A stretch of 35,422 nucleotides of DNA from Veillonellaceae bacterium (GTDB lineage: Bacteria; Bacillota; Negativicutes; Veillonellales; Veillonellaceae), in assembly GCA_900765165.1 (NCBI GenBank), contig CAAFQR010000045.1, forward strand, positions 1-35,422, given 5' to 3'. The translations under genes and the position numbers were made by a program. The notes beneath the pieces were generated by a model that worked only from the letters and a program-made list of their open reading frames with translations, did no database searches and had not been told where the DNA came from. Shown piece by piece: positions 8,749-16,137 of this stretch. Each line of letters starts with the position of its first letter. Position 1 is the first letter of the stretch.

Positions 8749-9057
8749 GAGCTCGGCTTCATAAGGCAAGATCTGTATGGCGACCAGTCTAGAAACGCGT
8801 CCGGTTTGCACTTAGCGTTTAGCCTTGTCTAGTCATTACGATTACAATTTCATAACGCAAAGACCTTAATATCGCTATTCCTTCCCTTCGGTTGCACCAA
8901 TGGTCAGTTCATAGCGATATTAAGGTCTTTTTAGCTCTTCTGCTCTCATAAGCCGTACCATGACTAGACAAAGGCTGTAGCGCCTCAGATGTATTGCTGT
9001 CCGCGTTTCTAGACTGGTCTTTTTCATACAGCATCTGTGAATACGAACGCCGAGCTC
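8749..9057 (-). repeat. Nested-hairpin element, copy B1 (minus orientation)
   Basis: Starts about 20 bases after the opuC stop and matches A1 in layout. Arms, outside to inside: GAGCTCGGC 8749-8757 with 9049-9057; 8770-8779 with 9025-9035; GACCAGTCTAGAAACGCG 8782-8799 with 9002-9019 (perfect 18 bp); 8821-8835 with 8961-8976 (one bulge); 8859-8878 with 8911-8930 (perfect 20 bp). The inner stem differs from A1 at five positions, and all five are compensated on the opposite arm. The 32-nt loop 8879-8910 carries GACCATTGG and CCGAAGGGA on the minus strand. Confidence 0.87.
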
Positions 9058-9212
9058 CGCAGCATCACTCGCCAGGCACTATGCGCGCATCCTTCGGTGA
9101 GCCCTTGCGCGTCACTTCGAACCTGATGCTTTCTTGGGGGATAAATGCATCAACATAGTGGGGATGAGATGGAAAAGCCTAATAACCGGTGGCTTCGTAC
9201 TTAGTCGTGAAT

Positions 9213-9236
9213 TACGCTCGTCTTTTGACGAGCGTA
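9213..9236. other. Ten-bp perfect hairpin between B1 and B2
   Basis: TACGCTCGTC (9213-9222) and GACGAGCGTA (9227-9236) flank a TTTT loop. It directly abuts the left foot of element B2. There is no T-run after it, so it is not a standard terminator. The rest of the spacer 9058-9212 shows no supported gene. Confidence 0.5.
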
Positions 9237-9624
9237 GTTGCCATTTTGCAAGTCTATTGCAAGTGTGGTGAAGGGCGCGAGTGGCCGAAGGGTCACGAGG
9301 ATACGAACCATGTGGTGGCTAGTGAGTAAATTGGGAAACGCCGTTGGAGGGTTGCGAAAGGTAAGTAGCGTCATAGAGAAGGAAAAATTGATAATAGATG
9401 CCGAAAATATCCGCTACAACCATGAAGCGACCATTGGTGAAACCGAAGGGAGCGAATGGTTGTAGCGGATATTTGACATTAGCAATGTGACGGAGCAATG
9501 ACGCTACTTACCAACCGCAAGATACGAAGGCGGACCAATTTCCTCACTAACCATCCGATTCGTTCTTGTGAACCCGGCCACCGCGCCCGATACCAAACTG
9601 AAAAAGACTTGCAAAATTAGCAAC
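9237..9624 (+). repeat. Nested-hairpin element, copy B2 (plus orientation)
   Basis: The largest copy. Arms, outside to inside: GTTGC 9237-9241 with 9620-9624; ATTTTGCAAGTC 9243-9254 with 9606-9617 (perfect); 9273-9287 with 9575-9588 (GGGCGCG and GTGGCCG, one bulge); 9319-9334 with 9535-9550 (14 of 16); GGTAAGTAGCGTCAT 9360-9374 with 9498-9512 (perfect 15 bp); 9405-9421 with 9458-9474 (perfect 17 bp). The 36-nt loop 9422-9457 differs from that of A2 at a single base. The ahpC promoter begins nine bases after the element. A 75-codon frame inside it (9238-9465) is not considered a gene. Confidence 0.87.
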
Positions 9625-9632
9625 GTAGCATA

Positions 9633-9661
9633 TTGATTTTTTTAGATATATCGGCTATAAT
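9633..9661 (+). promoter_or_regulatory. Sigma-70 promoter upstream of ahpC
   Basis: TTGATT (9633-9638), 17-base spacer, TATAAT (9656-9661). A good match placed right after element B2 and about 290 bases before the ahpC start. Confidence 0.7.
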
Positions 9662-9949
9662 AAAACCATAAACAATATAGATTATCTATTGTTAATAAAT
9701 ATCATTTAAGCAACTTCGGATGTTAGCATTTAGCAAATTACTAACAGCATAGGTGCAGGGCGCATAGCGCGAAGTACCGATGAACACTACCATTACTAGA
9801 CGAGGTGTTGCTGGAGGGCGGTTTGCTAGGCAAGATACCGGACGCTGCGAGGATGTTTATTTCACATAGATTTTCGGAAGGGTTCGCCGTTTGGTGCGAA
9901 TCGAAAATGTAACTTGTAATGATGATAAAATAGATGAGGAGTGATACCA
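9662..9949 (+). promoter_or_regulatory. Long structured leader of ahpC
   Basis: About 280 bases separate the TATAAT from the ahpC start, with no supported gene. The leader contains an inverted repeat around AACAATATAGATTATCTATTGTT (arms at about 9671-9680 and 9682-9693), GTTAG/CTAAC arms near 9722-9748, and a hairpin at 9870-9907 pairing ATTTTCG with CGAAAAT and TTCGC with GCGAA. Such a long folded leader suggests post-transcriptional control, but it matches no riboswitch I recognise. The first inverted repeat, just after the likely start site, could instead be an operator (for instance for a Fur/PerR-family protein), though it does not match the classical PerR box. Confidence 0.45.
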
Positions 9950-10513
9950 ATGGCAATTATTGGCAAAGAGTTACCGGAGTTTTCCTTGCAGGGTTTCCGC
10001 AATCCGGATGTTGTGACTGTTACTAAGGCTGACGTGGTAGGCAAATGGAGCGTTTTCGTGTTCTATCCGGCTGATTTCACGTTCGTATGCCCCACTGAAT
10101 TGGAAGATTTGCAGGCACATTATGCTGAATTGCAGGAATTGGGCGTGGAAGTGTTCTCCGTGTCCGTTGACTCTGAATTCGTACATAAAGCGTGGGCTGA
10201 TGCATCCCCGAATATCGCTAAGATTCAGTACACGATGTTGTCTGATCAGAAGCATGAATTGGCTGATTTCTTTGAAACCTTCTCCGAAGCAGATGGTCGC
10301 GCATTCCGCGGCAGCTTCGTAGTAAATCCGGAAGGCAAAGTTGAAACGGCTGAAATTCACAATATGGGCATTGGCCGCAGTGCAGATGAATTACTTCGTA
10401 AAGTACAGGCTGCTCAGTTCGTGGCTAAACACGGCGATCAGGTTTGCCCGGCTAAATGGAAACCGGGTGCTGATACCTTGAAACCGGGCCTCGACTTGGT
10501 AGGTAAATTGTAA
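9950..10513 (+). CDS. ahpC: Alkyl hydroperoxide reductase subunit C (2-Cys peroxiredoxin)
   Basis: Reduces H2O2, organic peroxides and peroxynitrite in the cytoplasm. The chain of 187 residues has the peroxidatic Cys47 in FVCPTE and the resolving Cys166 in VCPAKW, the AhpC-Prx1 arrangement, and is of normal length for the family. The ATG at 9950 is chosen because GAGGAG lies 8-13 bases upstream; the GTG nine bases earlier overlaps that ribosome site. There is no ahpF or other reductase next to it, so the electron donor must be encoded elsewhere. It is followed by a hairpin at 10541-10578 and stands alone as a transcription unit. Confidence 0.95.
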   Translation: MAIIGKELPEFSLQGFRNPDVVTVTKADVVGKWSVFVFYPADFTFVCPTELEDLQAHYAELQELGVEVFSVSVDSEFVHKAWADASPNIAKIQYTMLSDQKHELADFFETFSEADGRAFRGSFVVNPEGKVETAEIHNMGIGRSADELLRKVQAAQFVAKHGDQVCPAKWKPGADTLKPGLDLVGKL

Positions 10514-10540
10514 TATACGCTTCTCTCTCCTTCACGTGAG

Positions 10541-10578
10541 TAGGGCTATCGTGGAATCCCCCTTCTGCGATAGCCCTA
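10541..10578 (+). terminator. Terminator-like hairpin after ahpC
   Basis: TAGGGCTATCG (10541-10551) pairs perfectly with CGATAGCCCTA (10568-10578). Only a short TTT follows, so it is a weak intrinsic terminator. Downstream, 10605-10645 holds degenerate GCTGG-type repeats, including GCTGGGAGT twice. Confidence 0.65.
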
Positions 10579-10738
10579 TTTGCATAGTAGGCCTGTTAGT
10601 CTATGCTGGGAGTAGGCTGGGAGTGCTGGTGCAGGCTGGAGGCGGCTTAGAGACTAGTTAACAGTAGTTGTAAACGTGTTCAGAAAACATGACTATATCT
10701 ATTTATTTAAAATATTAGATTTACCATGCATTTTGGTA

Positions 10739-10744
10739 TATAAT
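10739..10744 (+). promoter_or_regulatory. -10 box for the arsR-dinB-larA cluster
   Basis: TATAAT preceded by TTGGTA in an AT-rich stretch, about 55 bases before the arsR-like start. No convincing -35 box is seen at the right distance, which may point to activator dependence. Confidence 0.45.
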
Positions 10745-10797
10745 AGATGTACAAGGTTGTAATAGGACTCATTTTATAGGTAAAAGGAGCAGTTGTT

Positions 10798-11136
10798 ATG
10801 GAAGTGTCATACGAGAGATTAGCCGCGATTTTCAAGGCTTTAAGCGATGAAACCCGCTTGCACATTATCGACATGTTGTCATGTAACGAGTTGTGCGCCT
10901 GCGATATTTTGGCAAGTTTTAACCTCTCGCAGTCTACGTTAAGCTATCACATGAAGATTCTTATCGATGCGGGCGTGGTTAATTCGCAGCGTAATGGTTT
11001 GTGGACGCGGTATTCGATTAACGAAACGACGTTTGACGAATTGGTAAAACTTCTTCCGGAATTGTACAAAATCAAAGACGAATGCATTTGCGCACAGATT
11101 AAGTATTGTCGCTTGGAGGATAAACCGGAAGCATAA
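10798..11136 (+). CDS. ArsR/SmtB-family metal(loid)-responsive repressor
   Basis: A 112-residue winged-helix regulator. The recognition region SQSTLSYHMKILIDAGVV (about 44-61) is typical of ArsR. The helix before it carries ELCACD at 31-36, giving Cys33 and Cys35 as in the As(III)/Sb(III) site ELCVCD of ArsR. Cys29 and three C-terminal Cys (DECICAQIKYC) could add ligands. The ribosome site AAAAGGAG precedes the ATG. Its stop overlaps the start of dinB by one base (TAATG), so the two are co-expressed. No arsenic efflux or reductase gene is nearby; the sensed ion and targets are unknown. Autoregulation at the 10739 promoter is likely by analogy. Confidence 0.85.
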   Translation: MEVSYERLAAIFKALSDETRLHIIDMLSCNELCACDILASFNLSQSTLSYHMKILIDAGVVNSQRNGLWTRYSINETTFDELVKLLPELYKIKDECICAQIKYCRLEDKPEA

Positions 11137-12314
11137 TGAGACGATGGGTTATGCATGTGGATATGGACGCGTTTTATGCGTCAGTAGAGCAACGCGACAA
11201 TCCCGAATACCAAGGCCGCCCGGTTATAGTGGGCGGCCTTTCGTCGCGTGGGGTGGTGGCTACGGCCTCCTATGAAGCCCGCGCGCTAGGCGTTCATTCG
11301 GCTATGAGCATGGCGAAGGCCCATGAGCTCTGTCCGGATGGCATTTATCTAAAGCCTCGCTTCGATGTGTATCACGCGATTTCGGAGCAGGTTCATGAGA
11401 TCATGCATCGCTATACGCCATATATTGAGCCGCTGTCGTTAGATGAAGCTTTTCTTGAAATGACAGGCTTCACCGAAGGCTTTAAGAGTCCTTACGAGAT
11501 GGCAGCGAAGATAAAGGCGGATATTTTAGAAGCTACGCACTTAGTCGCTTCGGTGGGCATGGCGCCTAATAAATTTCTGGCGAAGCTGGCGTCGGACTTG
11601 CGAAAGCCTAATGGCCTCATGGTCATTGCATATGGCACGGAAGCGGAGGTACTGGCACCACTGCCCATTACGCGCCTTTGGGGCGTAGGACGGCAGACGG
11701 CGAAGCGGTTACGCGATGCCGGTTTTCACAAAATCGGGGACATTGCTGCCTTGGGGGACAGCAAGCCCTTAAAGCCGATTTTAGGCAATCAGGCGGAGCG
11801 GGTTTACGAAATGGCCCATGGCCACGACGACCGCCCGGTTGAATATGAACGCATCATCCAGTCTATTGGCAACGAAGAAACCTACGAAACGGACGTGACG
11901 GATCCTGATTTTATCAATCGGGAATGGCATTTCTTTGCTCATAAGGTGGCAAAACGGCTCAGAAGTCACGGTATGCAGGGCCACACGGTGAGCATCAAGG
12001 TCAGATATGATGATTTCACCACGGTTAACAGACAAATGCGATTATCGGAACCAACTGACAGCGAGTGGACACTGTACCGCGTGGGACGGATGTTGTATAA
12101 TAAACTTACGGTGCAAAAACCGATTCGCCTTTTGGGGTTAACGGTGAGTGGGCTCATGCCTTCGGCTGAGCATGATTCGCTGTTTGAAACAGATAAGCAG
12201 GAACGCGATTTGACGCGGACCCTTGATTTGTTGGAGACGAAATTCGGGGAAGGTATTATCATGACTGGTTCCGTGTGGGAACGGGAGTCATTGAGGAGAA
12301 AGGAAGAAGAATAG
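11136..12314 (+). CDS. dinB: DNA polymerase IV (Y-family translesion polymerase)
   Basis: Error-prone lesion-bypass polymerase. The 392 residues start with the catalytic motif MHVDMDAFYASVEQR (Asp9 and Asp11). They carry SLDEAFLE with Asp103 and Glu104, the SVGMAPNKFLAKLAS helix-hairpin region and a little-finger domain with HTVSIKVRYDDF. EHDSLFE near residue 347 resembles a clamp-contact segment. The start overlaps the arsR-like stop; an internal ATG at 11151 is less likely because it lacks this coupling. larA follows after one base. Placing dinB between a metal sensor and a racemase is unusual. I saw no LexA-type box upstream. Confidence 0.94.
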   Translation: MRRWVMHVDMDAFYASVEQRDNPEYQGRPVIVGGLSSRGVVATASYEARALGVHSAMSMAKAHELCPDGIYLKPRFDVYHAISEQVHEIMHRYTPYIEPLSLDEAFLEMTGFTEGFKSPYEMAAKIKADILEATHLVASVGMAPNKFLAKLASDLRKPNGLMVIAYGTEAEVLAPLPITRLWGVGRQTAKRLRDAGFHKIGDIAALGDSKPLKPILGNQAERVYEMAHGHDDRPVEYERIIQSIGNEETYETDVTDPDFINREWHFFAHKVAKRLRSHGMQGHTVSIKVRYDDFTTVNRQMRLSEPTDSEWTLYRVGRMLYNKLTVQKPIRLLGLTVSGLMPSAEHDSLFETDKQERDLTRTLDLLETKFGEGIIMTGSVWERESLRRKEEE

Positions 12315-12315
12315 T

Positions 12316-13614
12316 ATGAGTTTGCAGCATTTTAAGTTGAAGTATGGTAAAGAAACTGTAGAGTTTGATCTGCCCGAAGAACGGGTATTGAATGTAGTAG
12401 AAGGTAGCGAATATCCGGCCATTGAGGATATTGAAGGCGCGTTGCTGGAAGGTTTGGATAATCCGATTGGCACGCCGGCGTTGAAGGACATCGTAAAGCC
12501 CGGTGAATCCGTGTGCATCGTTGTGTCTGACGTAACCCGTGCTTGGATTGGATACCAGCGCTTCTTGCCGACGTTGTTGAATTATTTGAATGCTGCAGGT
12601 ATTCCTGATGATAAAATTTTCTTGCTTATCGCTTATGGCGCTCATCGCTTGCAGACCGAAGCGGAATCCCGTGCTGAATTCGGCGACGAAGTAGTAGACC
12701 GCGTACGCATTGAACACAGTAGCGGTATTAATCCGGACAGCAAATTCCGTCATTTGGGCGAAACGTCCCATGGCGTGCCGATTGAAATCAACGAACTCGC
12801 TTTGGATGCAGACCGCTTGATCTTGACCGGTGGTATTATTTACCATTTGTTGGCAGGCTTCGGTGCGGGCCGTAAAGCCGTATTGCCGGGCATTTCTTCG
12901 TACCAGACGATTCAGCGCAACCATTGCTTGTGCTTGCGCGATGAAATCGGTACAGGCATTAAACCGGAAATCGTAAGTGGTAACTTGAAGACGAATTTGA
13001 TGCACCAGGACCAGATGGAACATGGTGCCGCTGCTGATGCAGACTTCCTCGTAAACGTCGTAGCCAACACCCATGGCCAGCCGGCACAGTTTGTGTGCGG
13101 CCATTGGGAAAAAGCATGGCTCGAAGGTACGAAATTGGTTGAAAAAATCTACGGTGTGCCCATTAACGGCTTAGCAGATTGCGTAATCGCCTCGTCCGGC
13201 GGGTATCCGAAGGATATCAATCTGTATCAGGGCGTTAAAACCCAGGATAACGCAGTTAAGGCGGTTAAGCCCGGCGGCGTTGTTATCTTGGTTATGGAAT
13301 TGGAAGATATTCATGAACCGGCTGAATTTATCGGCTGGTTTGATACGAAGGATTTGCACGAACGCGAAGTGAAATTACGTGCCGGTTTTACGGTACCGGG
13401 TTTCATCGCTTTGCATTTAGGCGAAGACTTCAAACGCTATAAACATATTTTGGTAACGAAACCGGAAAATAAGGAATTGTGCGACAATATCGGTGTCGAC
13501 GTTGTAACGTCGGTAGACGAAGCGTTGCAGCGTGCCACTGAATTGCTGGGCCGTGATGATTTCACGGTTAACGTAATGCCGTTGGCAAGCAACACAATGC
13601 CTATTGTGAAATAA
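12316..13614 (+). CDS. larA: Nickel-pincer-dependent lactate racemase family protein
   Basis: LarA (DUF2088) interconverts D- and L-lactate, or acts on a related 2-hydroxyacid, using a nickel-pincer nucleotide covalently held by Lys. All key residues of the Lactiplantibacillus enzyme are in register with a 2-3 residue shift: His110 (YGAHRLQ), His177 (YHLLAGFG), Lys187 (GAGRKAVLPG) and His203 (QRNH). The length of 432 fits the family. The gene starts one base after the dinB stop, with an AGGAGAAAGGAAG ribosome site inside dinB. The cofactor genes larB, larC and larE are absent from the window and must lie elsewhere. A role in lactate use fits a Veillonella-like lifestyle. The exact substrate is not proven; LarA homologues vary. 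Confidence 0.9.
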   Translation: MSLQHFKLKYGKETVEFDLPEERVLNVVEGSEYPAIEDIEGALLEGLDNPIGTPALKDIVKPGESVCIVVSDVTRAWIGYQRFLPTLLNYLNAAGIPDDKIFLLIAYGAHRLQTEAESRAEFGDEVVDRVRIEHSSGINPDSKFRHLGETSHGVPIEINELALDADRLILTGGIIYHLLAGFGAGRKAVLPGISSYQTIQRNHCLCLRDEIGTGIKPEIVSGNLKTNLMHQDQMEHGAAADADFLVNVVANTHGQPAQFVCGHWEKAWLEGTKLVEKIYGVPINGLADCVIASSGGYPKDINLYQGVKTQDNAVKAVKPGGVVILVMELEDIHEPAEFIGWFDTKDLHEREVKLRAGFTVPGFIALHLGEDFKRYKHILVTKPENKELCDNIGVDVVTSVDEALQRATELLGRDDFTVNVMPLASNTMPIVK

Positions 13615-13634
13615 TCGGTTACGTGCGGCAATGG

Positions 13635-13668
13635 CGCCACTCTTGTAGGTTTGCGCCGTTGCTCTAGC
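13635..13668 (+). terminator. Possible hairpin after larA
   Basis: GCAATGGCGC and GCGCCGTTGC can pair (one G-U) across a loop of about 13 bases shortly after the larA stop. No T-run follows, so termination here is uncertain. Confidence 0.35.
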
Positions 13669-13715
13669 ATGGTCGGAGTGTTACAGGCGAAGAGCCTCGA
13701 TAGGAGCTGATAGTA

Positions 13716-14885
13716 ATGCATACGCGACAGGGAATTATTGGTAAGGATGTTATTAATTCGGTGCGACAAACATTGCAGCGGAAGTATGAAGAGGACAGTC
13801 ATATTCAGCATCTCATTGAAGAGCTGAAGAGTACGGAAGGCCTTACCTATGAAGAGTTGCAGGTAACGCGTCAGGCTCATGAAGAGGTGTCGGCTCGCTT
13901 GTTTTACACCGGCCTCTTAGATAGCTTGTGGCAGGAAATTGAAGAAGCCCAGGATATTTTGGTGCAGCTTCATGTGTATGAATCGTTGGAACGGGAGTTC
14001 AGTGACGTCCGGGAAGATGACGATGAAGAATTTCCGGTGCGCCAGGTTGAGCTGGAAGATGTCCCCCTCGATGATGCATCGGTAGCGCTTCGCCCGGAAG
14101 GGACGGTTGCGTCTCGTCACGACGGTTCCGTAGCAACGCGCCAGGACGGTACGGTAGCGGCTCGCCATGACGGTTCCGTAGCACCGCGTCACGATGGTAC
14201 GGTGGCGGCCCGCCAAGACGGCTCGGTAGCGACCCGTCAGGATGGTTCTGTGGTAACGCGCCAGGATGGTTCCGTAGCTACTCGCGGCGAAAGTGGTGTT
14301 GCGACTCGCGATAGCGGCATTGTCTCTATTCGCGGCGGCCAAGGTGGGGCGTCTCATCATTTGCCGGCCCTTAGACCGGAAGGCCTACCGGCTGTCACCA
14401 GTGAAGCAGCCCTTGCGTTGTTGACCGAAGCCGGCGTTAGCCCTGACGATATTAAAGCGGTGTTGACGAAGACGGATTGGAAGGACTTGAAGAAGTTCTT
14501 GAAACGGACAGGCAAGCTGCTTAAGAAGGCGCACAAGATTAAGAAGGCTAACGATAAAGCGGCGAAGAAACAGGAAAAGCGCGAAGCTAAGCACGCTGCT
14601 AAGCTGGCAGCTCATGCGGCGAAGGTGAAGGAAAAAGCCGCTACCGCCAACCCATTGGGGCTTGGCAGTGCTACCGATGACGCAGAATCGACGGAGGCTC
14701 CTAAGGCACCGGTACAGGAAGTATCCTATAGCGGTGCGGTACCGACGCAGAAGGTCATCGCTTATGAAGAATTGCCAACGCCGGAAACGTGTCCTATTTG
14801 TCCAAAGCATTGCACGCCGCCAAAGGACGATTGCAAGAAACGAGAAAAAGCGTTGAAGAAAGCTAAAGACGCTGACAAAGAATAA
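13716..14885 (+). CDS. Unrecognised protein with ten octapeptide repeats and a Lys/Ala-rich tail
   Basis: I do not recognise a family. The 389 residues fall into parts: a mostly helical N-terminus (1-100) with no signal peptide; an acidic linker (REDDDEEF, about 101-125); ten 8-residue repeats at 126-205 of consensus R-[HQ]-D-G-[ST]-V-A-[TAP]; a Gly/Pro linker; a helical segment (about 232-260); a long Lys/Ala-rich helix (about 261-310); and a C-terminal Cys cluster CPICPKHCTPPKDDC. The repeats differ mainly at silent codon positions, so the peptide appears to be kept by selection. The ATG at 13716 follows TAGGAG at good distance. The gene is 100 bases after larA and may share its transcript. 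Cytoplasmic location is likely; a structural or nucleic-acid-associated role is only a guess from composition. Confidence 0.8.
   Translation: MHTRQGIIGKDVINSVRQTLQRKYEEDSHIQHLIEELKSTEGLTYEELQVTRQAHEEVSARLFYTGLLDSLWQEIEEAQDILVQLHVYESLEREFSDVREDDDEEFPVRQVELEDVPLDDASVALRPEGTVASRHDGSVATRQDGTVAARHDGSVAPRHDGTVAARQDGSVATRQDGSVVTRQDGSVATRGESGVATRDSGIVSIRGGQGGASHHLPALRPEGLPAVTSEAALALLTEAGVSPDDIKAVLTKTDWKDLKKFLKRTGKLLKKAHKIKKANDKAAKKQEKREAKHAAKLAAHAAKVKEKAATANPLGLGSATDDAESTEAPKAPVQEVSYSGAVPTQKVIAYEELPTPETCPICPKHCTPPKDDCKKREKALKKAKDADKE
14091..14330 (+). repeat. Ten 24-bp in-frame repeats encoding RxDGSVAx octapeptides
   Basis: Units start at CGC 14091 and repeat every 24 bases. The first (RPEGTVAS) and last two (RGESGVAT, RDSGIVSI) are degenerate; the seven central ones are near identical as peptide but use mixed codons. 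Confidence 0.9.
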
Positions 14886-14923
14886 CAACTAAGCCGGTTC
14901 TTAGTATTGAGACGGTTAGTAAA

Positions 14924-14965
14924 AAAAGAGCTTACAACGGCTGAAGTGCTGTTGTAAGCTCTTTT
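14924..14965. terminator. Bidirectional intrinsic terminator
   Basis: AAAAGAGCTTACAAC (14924-14938) pairs with GTTGTAAGCTCTTTT (14951-14965). An A7 run precedes the stem on the plus strand and a T4 tract follows, so it can stop transcription from both the repeat-protein gene (plus) and the LysR gene (minus), which converge here. Confidence 0.85.
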
Positions 14966-15022
14966 CGTATGTATGTGGTTAGTGTGTGTAAGCGCCTTAG
15001 TTAAGGTTGTGCTGCGAGCCGT

Positions 15023-15940
15023 TTACACATGGTTAGACTGGGTCTGTTCGGCGCCAGGCATGTGGTTGCGGAAATAGTTAACCCAAAGACGCACGGCAGG
15101 GATAATCATGGATCGTTCGTTCCAAATCATACTGAGCACCCAGGTGATTTGCGGTGTCAACGGAATAGCCGTAAATTCGTCTTTATTTAGGCGCTGGCAA
15201 ATGGTGTCCGGCAAGATGGCCGTGCCGAGACCGCTCTTTACGAGTTCGGTAATGAAGTCCCAGTTATTGCTCTGGGCAGCAATTTGCGGCACGATGCCGA
15301 TTTCCTGGAAGCGACTTAGGATGATGTGATACAAGGAAAACGACGGTCTAAAGAAGATGAGCGGCGCTTTCGCAATGTCGGCTAGCGTCACTTCCGGCTG
15401 TTTGGCCAGCGGTGAGTCGCTAGGTACGACGTAGCGTAGCGGCTGATGATTGAAAATATAGGTCTGCGTATCTTGGTTGGTGAAGTCCTGTACCGGCAAG
15501 GTAACGAAGCCGACCTGAAGCTGACCATCCTGCACGAGGCGCGCAATCTGGTGAGACCCATGTTCGCTAACCTTGAGGGAAATGCTGGGGTACGTAGCCA
15601 TGAAGTCACGGATAATGGGCGACAGGAAGGACGTACCAATCATGGGCGGAATACCAAGGCTCAATTCGCCTTTTTCTTCGTCGTCGGTTTGGTTCATCTG
15701 GTGCTCGAGGACTTCAAAGCGACGGACTAATTCTTCGATTTGCGGCAACACAGCGCACGCTTCGTCGGTAAGTTCGATGCGGTGACCGCGGCGGCGGAAT
15801 AATTGCTTGTCCCATTCGCTTTCTAAGAGGCGAACGGCTTTACTCAAAGATGGCTGACTGACGTGCAACATCTGAGCTGCTTTGGTGAAACTTTTGTGTC
15901 GAGCGACTTCGACGAAATATTTTAAGTGCGTAATATCCAT
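15023..15940 (-). CDS. LysR-family transcriptional regulator (CidR-like)
   Basis: A 305-residue LysR regulator. The N-terminal winged helix carries HLKYFVEVARHKSFTKAAQ and LHVSQPSLSKAVRLLE; the substrate-binding domain from about residue 90 begins GELSLGIPPMIGTSFLSP. The ATG at 15940 is preceded by AGGAGG on the minus strand. It is divergent from lrgAB across a 197-base gap. In staphylococci and bacilli a LysR protein (CidR) next to cidAB/lrgAB activates that operon in response to acetate or overflow metabolism. The same role is inferred here from gene order. Sequence alone does not show the ligand. Confidence 0.9.
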   Translation of the reverse strand: MDITHLKYFVEVARHKSFTKAAQMLHVSQPSLSKAVRLLESEWDKQLFRRRGHRIELTDEACAVLPQIEELVRRFEVLEHQMNQTDDEEKGELSLGIPPMIGTSFLSPIIRDFMATYPSISLKVSEHGSHQIARLVQDGQLQVGFVTLPVQDFTNQDTQTYIFNHQPLRYVVPSDSPLAKQPEVTLADIAKAPLIFFRPSFSLYHIILSRFQEIGIVPQIAAQSNNWDFITELVKSGLGTAILPDTICQRLNKDEFTAIPLTPQITWVLSMIWNERSMIIPAVRLWVNYFRNHMPGAEQTQSNHV

Positions 15941-15970
15941 GTTAACCTCCTGTGAATTCTCACTACCATC

Positions 15971-16061
15971 ATTATAGCCAAAAAGAATAATGTCGTATAG
16001 GGAAAAAATATTTTTATTTCATCAAAAAATGCGCTAGAATATGGAATAGATTTAGAGCGCA
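15971..16061. promoter_or_regulatory. Divergent control region between the LysR gene and lrgA
   Basis: On the minus strand TATAAT (15971-15976) serves the LysR gene. On the plus strand TAGAAT (16035-16040) is the best -10 for lrgA. It sits within an inverted repeat, TGCGCT (16030-16035) and AGCGCA (16056-16061). An A/T palindrome AAAAATATTTTT lies at about 16004-16015 and could be the T-N11-A site of the LysR protein. The -35 boxes are poor, which fits activator dependence. Confidence 0.4.
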
Positions 16062-16137
16062 CATAAAAAGCACTTATTGAGTATACATTATGTCAGTAAT
16101 GCATAAAAAGAATGTAAAACGATTAGGAGGAAACGCC

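Noticed and set aside
9238..9465. Plus-strand frame of 75 codons before ahpC
   Set aside because: It lies inside the left half of element B2; the matching region of A2 does not keep the frame.
5191..9624. Composite transposon or insertion sequence around opuC
   Set aside because: No transposase, no target-site duplication seen and no conserved ends beyond the stems; the elements look like structured repeats instead.
9671..9693. PerR box upstream of ahpC
   Set aside because: The inverted repeat does not match the TTATAATNATTATAA pattern well enough; kept only as an unnamed inverted repeat in the leader.
12259..13104. 281-codon minus-strand frame within larA
   Set aside because: Antisense to larA, in which all catalytic residues are conserved.
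14091..14330. CRISPR-like or non-coding repeat
   Set aside because: The 24-bp period keeps one reading frame and varies at silent positions, so it is a coding repeat.
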